This document shows, piece by piece, positions 58,001-64,000 of a stretch of 64,000 bases of DNA. A model generated the notes under the pieces. The model searched no databases. It saw only the letters and a program-made list of their open reading frames with translations, and was not told the origin of the DNA. The stretch covers positions 62,001 to 126,000 of the forward strand of contig JAWPHD010003071.1 of the NCBI GenBank assembly GCA_037043455.1, written 5' to 3'. The translations under genes were made by a program, and so were the position numbers. The stretch is from Cyrtodaria siliqua. Its lineage: Eukaryota; Mollusca; Bivalvia; Adapedonta; Hiatellidae. Each line of letters begins with the position of its first letter. The first letter of the stretch is position 1.

Positions 58001-61000
58001 ACATTACAAATACATGTACCGATGGTATATGGTAGATAACATATTCATTACATAACATTACAAATACATGTACATATGGAAGATGGTAGATACTTACATA
58101 CTCATTACATAACATTACAAATATATGTACCTATGGTAGATGGTAGATAACATACTCATCACATAACATTACACATACATGTACCTATGGTCGATGGTAG
58201 ATAACATTTTCATTACATAACATTACAAATACATGTACCGATGGTATACGGTAGATAACATATTCATTACATAACATTACAAATACATGTACATATGGTA
58301 GATGGTAGGTAACTAGATAACATATTCATTACCTAACATTATAAATACATATACCTATGGTAGATGGTAGATAACATATTCATCACATAACATTACAAAT
58401 ACATGTACCTATGGTAGATGGTAGATAACATATTCATCACAAAACATTACAAATACATTTACCTATGGTAGATGGTAGATAACTAGATAACATATTCATT
58501 ACATAACATTACAAATACATGCATCTATGGTATATGGTAGATAACATATTCATTACATAACATTACAAATAAATGTACATATGGAAGATGGTAGATATTT
58601 ACATACTCATTACATAACATTACAAATATATGTACCTATGGTAGATGGTAGATAACATATTCAACACAAAACATTACAAATACATGTACATATGGTAGAT
58701 GGTAGATAACTAGATAACATATTCATTACATAACATTACAAATACATATACCTATGATAGATGGTAGATAACATATTCATCACATAACATTACAAATACA
58801 TGTACCTATGGTAGATGATAGATAACTAGATAACATATTCATTACATAACATTACAAATATATGTACCTATGGTAGATGGTAGATAACATATTCATCACA
58901 AAACATTACAAATACATTTACCTATGGTAGATGGTAGATAACTAGATAACATATTCATTACATAACATTACAAATATATGTACCTACGGTAGATGGTAGG
59001 TAACATATTCAACACAAAACATTACAAATACATTTACCTATGGTAGATGGTAGATAACTAGATAACATATTCATTACATAACATTACAAATACATGTACC
59101 TATGGTATATGGTAGATAACATATTCATTACATAACATTACAAATACATGTACATATGGTAGATGGTAGATAACTAGATAACATATTCATTACATAACAT
59201 TACAAAAACATATACCTATGATAGATGGTAGATAACATATTCATCACATAACATTACAAATACATGTACCTATGGTAGATGGTAGATAACTAGATAACAT
59301 ATTCATTACATAACATTACAAATATATGTACCTATGGTAGATGGTAGATAACATATTCATCACAAAACATTACAACTACATTTACCTATGGTAGATGGCA
59401 GATAACTAGATAACATATTCATTACATAACATTACAAATACATGTACCGATGGTATATGGTAGATAACATATTCATTACATAACATTACAAAAACATGTA
59501 CATATGGAAGATGGTAGATATTTACATACTCATTACATAACATTACAAATATATGTACCTATGGTAGATGGTATATAACATATTCATTACATAACATTAC
59601 AAATACATGTACCGATGGTAGATGGTAGATAACTAGATAACATATTCATTACATAACATTACAAATATATGTACCTACGGTAGATGGTAGATAACTAGAT
59701 AACATATTCATTACAAAACATTACAAATACATGTACCTATGGTAGATGGTAGATAACATATTCATTACATAACATTACAAATACATGTACCTATGGTAGA
59801 TGGTAGATCACATATTCATCACATAACATTACAAATACATTTACTTATGGTAGATGGTAGATAACTAGATAACATATTCATTACATACCATTACAAATAC
59901 ATATACCTATGGTAGATGGTAGATAACATATTCATCACATAACATTACAAATACATGTACATGTGGTAGATGGTAGATAACATATTCATTACATAACATT
60001 ACAAATACATGTACCTATGGTAGATGGTAGATAACTAGATAACATATTCATTACATAACATTACAAATATATGTACCTATGGTAGATGGTAGATAACATA
60101 TTCATCACAAAACATTACAAATACATTTACCTATGGTAGATGGTGGATAACTAGATAACATATTCATTACATAACATTACAAATATATGTACCAATGGTA
60201 GATGGTAGATAACATATTCATTACATAACATTACAAATACATGTACCTATGGTAGATAACATATTCATTACATAACATTACAAATATATGTACCGATGGT
60301 ATATGGTACATAACATATTCATTACATAACATTACAAATACATTTACCTATTGTAGATGGTAGATAACATATTCATTACATAACATTACAAATACATTTA
60401 CCTATGGTAGATGGTAGATAACATATTCATTACATAACATTACAAATACATGTACCGGTGGTATATGGTAGATAACATATTCATTACATAACATTACAAA
60501 TACATGTACATATGGAAGATGGTAGATACTTACATACTCATTACATAACATTACAAATATATGTACCTATGGTAGATGGTAGATAACATACTCATCACAT
60601 AACATTAAACATACATGTACCTATGGTAGATGGTAGATAACATTTTCATTACATAACATAACAAATACATGTACCGATGGTATACGGTAGATAACATATT
60701 CATTACATAACATTACAAATACATGTACATATGGTAGATGGTAGGTAACTAGATAACATATTCATTACATAACATTATAAATACATATACCTATGGTAGA
60801 TGGTAGATAACATATTCATCACATAACATTACAAATACATGTACCTATGGTAGATGGTAGATAACATATTCATCACAAAACATTACAAATACATTTACCT
60901 ATGGTAGATGGTAGATAACTAGATAACATATTCATTACAAAACATTACAAATACATGTACCTATGGTAGATGGTAGATAACATATTCATTACATAACATT

Positions 61001-64000
61001 ACAAATACATGTACCTATGGTAGATGGTAGATCACATATTCATCACATAACATTACAAATACATTTACCTATGGTAGATGGTAGATAACTAGATAACATA
61101 TTCATTACATACCATTACAAATACATATACCTATGGTAGATGGTAGATAACATATTCATCACATAACATTACAAATACATGTACATGTGGTAGATGGTAG
61201 ATAACATATTCATTACATAACATTACAAATACATGTACCTATGGTAGATGGTAGATAACTAGATAACATATTCATTACATAACATTACAAATATATGTAC
61301 CTATGGTAGATGGTGGATAACATATTCATCACAAAACATTACAAATACTTTTACCTATGGTAGATGGTAGATAACTAGATAACATATTCATTACATAACA
61401 TTACAAATACATGTACCTATGGTAGATGGTAGATAACATATTCATTACATTACATTACAAATATATGTACCAATGGTAGATGGTAGATAACATATTCATT
61501 ACATAACATTACAAATACATGTACCTATGGTATTTGGTAGATAACATATTCATTACATAACATTACAAATACATGTACATATGGTAGATGGTAGATAACT
61601 AGATAACATATTCATTACATAACATTACAAAAACATATACCTATGATAGATGGTAGATAACATATTCATCACATAACATTACAAATACATGTACCTATGG
61701 TAGATGGTAGATAACTAGATAACATATTCATTACATAACATTACAAATATATGTACCTATGGTAGATGGTAGATAACATATTCATCACAAAACATTACAA
61801 CTACATTTACCTATGGTAGATGGCAGATAACTAGATAACATATTCATTACATAACATTACAAATACATGTACCGATGGTATATGGTAGATAACATATTCA
61901 TTACATAACATTACAAATACATGTACATATGGAAGATGGTAGATATTTACATACTCATTACATAACATTACAAATATATGTACCTATGGTAGATGGTAGA
62001 TAACATATTCATTACATAACATTACAAATACATGTACCGATGGTAGATGGTAGATAACTAGATAACATATTCATTACATAACATTACAAATACATGTATC
62101 TATGGTATATGGTAGATAACATATTCATTACATAACATTACAAATACATGTACATATGGTAGATGGTAGATAACTAGATAACATATTCATTACATAACAT
62201 TAGAAATACATATACCTATGATAGATGGTAGATAACATATTCATCACATAACATTACAAATACATGTACCTATGGTAGATGGTAGATAACTAGATAACAT
62301 ATTCATTACATAACATAACAAATATATGTACCTATGGTAGATGGTAGATAACATATTCATCACAAAACATTACAAATACATTTACCTATGGTAGATGGTA
62401 GATAACTAGATAACATATTCATTACATAACATTACAAATACATGTACCTATGGTATATGGTAGATAACATATTCATTACATAACATTACAAATACATGTA
62501 CATATGGTAGATGGTAGATAACTAGATAACATATTCATTACATAACATTACAAAAACATATACCTATGATAGATCGTAGATAACATATTCATCACATAAC
62601 ATTACAAATACATGTACCTATGGTAGATGGTAGATAACTAGATAACATATTCATTACATAACATTACAAATATATGTACCTATGGTAGATGGTAGATAAC
62701 ATATTCATCACAAAACATTACAACTACATTTACCTATGGTAGATGGCAGATAACTAGATAACATATTCATTACATAACATTACAAATACATGTACCGATT
62801 GTATATGGTAGATAACATATTCATTACATAACATTACAAATACATGTACATATGGAAGATGGTAGATATTTACATACTCATTACATAACATTACAAATAT
62901 ATGTACCTATGGTAGATGGTAGATAACATATTCATTACATAACATTACAAATACATGTACCGATGGTAGATGGTAGATAACTAGATAACATATTCATTAC
63001 ATAACATTACAAATATATGTACCTACGGTAGATGGTAGATAACTAGATAACATATTCATTACAAAACATTACAAATACATGTACCTATGGTAGATGGTAG
63101 ATAACATATTCATTACATAACATTACAAATACATGTACCTATGGTAGATGGTAGATCACATATTCATCACATAACATTACAAATACATTTACCTATGGTA
63201 GATGGTAGATAACTAGATAACATATTCATTACATACCATTACAAATACATATACCTATGGTAGATGGTAGATAACATATTCATCACATAACATTACAAAT
63301 ACATGTACATGTGGAAGATGGTAGATAACATATTCATTACATAACATTACAAATACATGTACCTATGGTAGATAACTAGATAACATATTCATTACATAAC
63401 ATTACAAATATATGTACCTATGGTAGATGGTAGATAACATATTCATCACAAAACATTACAAATACATTTACCTATGGTAGATGGTAGATAACTAGATAAC
63501 ATATTCATTACATAACATTACAAATACATGTACCTATGGTAGATGGTAGATAACATATTCATTACATAACATTACAAATATATGTACCTATGGTAGATGG
63601 TAGATTACATATTCATTACATAACATACCTATACATGTATCTATGGTAGATAGCATAGCCATCACATAACATTACAAAAACATGTATCTATGGTAGAAAA
63701 TATATTCATCACATAACATTAAAATACATTTACCTATGGTAGATGGTAGATAACTAGATAACATATTCATTACATACCATTACAAATACATATACCTATG
63801 GTAGATGGTAGATAACATATTCATCACATAACATTACAAATACATGTACATGTGGAAGATGGTAGATAACATATTCATTACATAACATTACAAATACATG
63901 TACCTATGGTAGATAACTAGATAACATATTCATTACATAACATTACAAATATATGTACCTATGGTAGATGGTAGATAACATATTCATCACAAAACATTAC
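55055..64000. repeat. ~9-kb satellite-like array, 54/62-bp monomers with higher-order structure
   Basis: Roughly 150-160 monomers. The 54-bp unit contains ACATATTCATTACATAACAT, TACAAATACATGTACC and TATGGTAGATGGTAGATA; a 62-bp form has an extra 8 bp (GATAACTA). Variant markers recur at long intervals: CCTATTGTAGATGG at 55317, 57911 and 60347 (2594, 2436 bp); the GGAAGATGGTAGATACTTAC form at 55491, 58075 and 60511 (2584, 2436 bp). The array begins at the acceptor of the VWDE-like exon and continues past the window end. Confidence 0.93.

Noticed and set aside
55055..64000. CRISPR array
   Set aside because: Units are contiguous 54/62-bp tandem repeats with no unique spacers, in a eukaryotic gene context.

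Overview
The window is nuclear DNA of a bivalve mollusc, probably a venerid-type clam. The evidence is AT-rich sequence, genes with short exons and long introns, and a dense load of repeats of kinds I associate with bivalves: repeats starting AACAAGAGGCCC, core units carrying GGGCCATAACTC, tRNA-derived SINEs with a GTRTTTTAYGYC tail, and GCTACGGGCC and CAGGGC inverted repeats. The species call is an inference. There is no operon, CRISPR array or prokaryotic gene.

Two protein genes are supported, both on the minus strand. (1) A complete NUFIP1 gene (box C/D snoRNP assembly factor) runs from a 5' exon at 32791 to the stop at 1280. I joined ten coding exons; every intron is GT-AG and all phases agree. 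The CDS is 1512 nt (503 residues) with a Gly/Pro/Gln-rich N-terminus, two C2H2 fingers, the SNU13-binding PEP-type block, an RG-rich stretch, acidic Ser/Asp blocks and the C-terminal ZNHIT3-binding helix region. (2) The 3' half of a type I membrane protein resembling bivalve VWDE-like proteins (von Willebrand factor D and EGF domain) lies at 55054..49084: five exons covering the end of an EGF module, a beta-rich module, a Cys-rich module, one membrane span and a cytoplasmic tail. Its upstream exons lie beyond the window, past a tandem array of about 9 kb.

Layout. 1-1279: 3' flank of NUFIP1. 1280-32791: NUFIP1, whose introns hold tandem repeats (3.0-3.4, 4.0-4.8, 10.7-11.6, 12.1-12.5, 13.3-13.7 kb), decayed copies of its own zinc-finger exon (14.5-15.3 kb), SINEs, foldback elements, a hAT-like element (22.9-24.6 kb), a 652-bp duplication (25.7-27.3 kb) and composite elements with tandem cores (16.1-19.2, 21.2-21.9, 29.8-31.9 kb). 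32.8-49.1 kb: intergenic, with further composite elements (34.4-35.4, 35.8-38.4, 41.1-42.5, 43.7-44.9 kb). 49.1-55.05 kb: the VWDE-like gene. 55.06-64.0 kb: a 54/62-bp tandem array with higher-order structure that starts at a splice acceptor and runs off the window.

The most distinctive observations are two exon-edge arrays. Tandem copies of the 3' half of the NUFIP1 zinc-finger exon, with their splice donors, lie in the next intron. The 9-kb array has a monomer that matches the splice acceptor and first ~18 nt of the adjoining VWDE-like exon, so it could present well over 100 acceptor-like sites. Repeat boundaries were read by eye and are approximate; splice calls rest on consensus sites, phase agreement and family similarity, not on transcripts.
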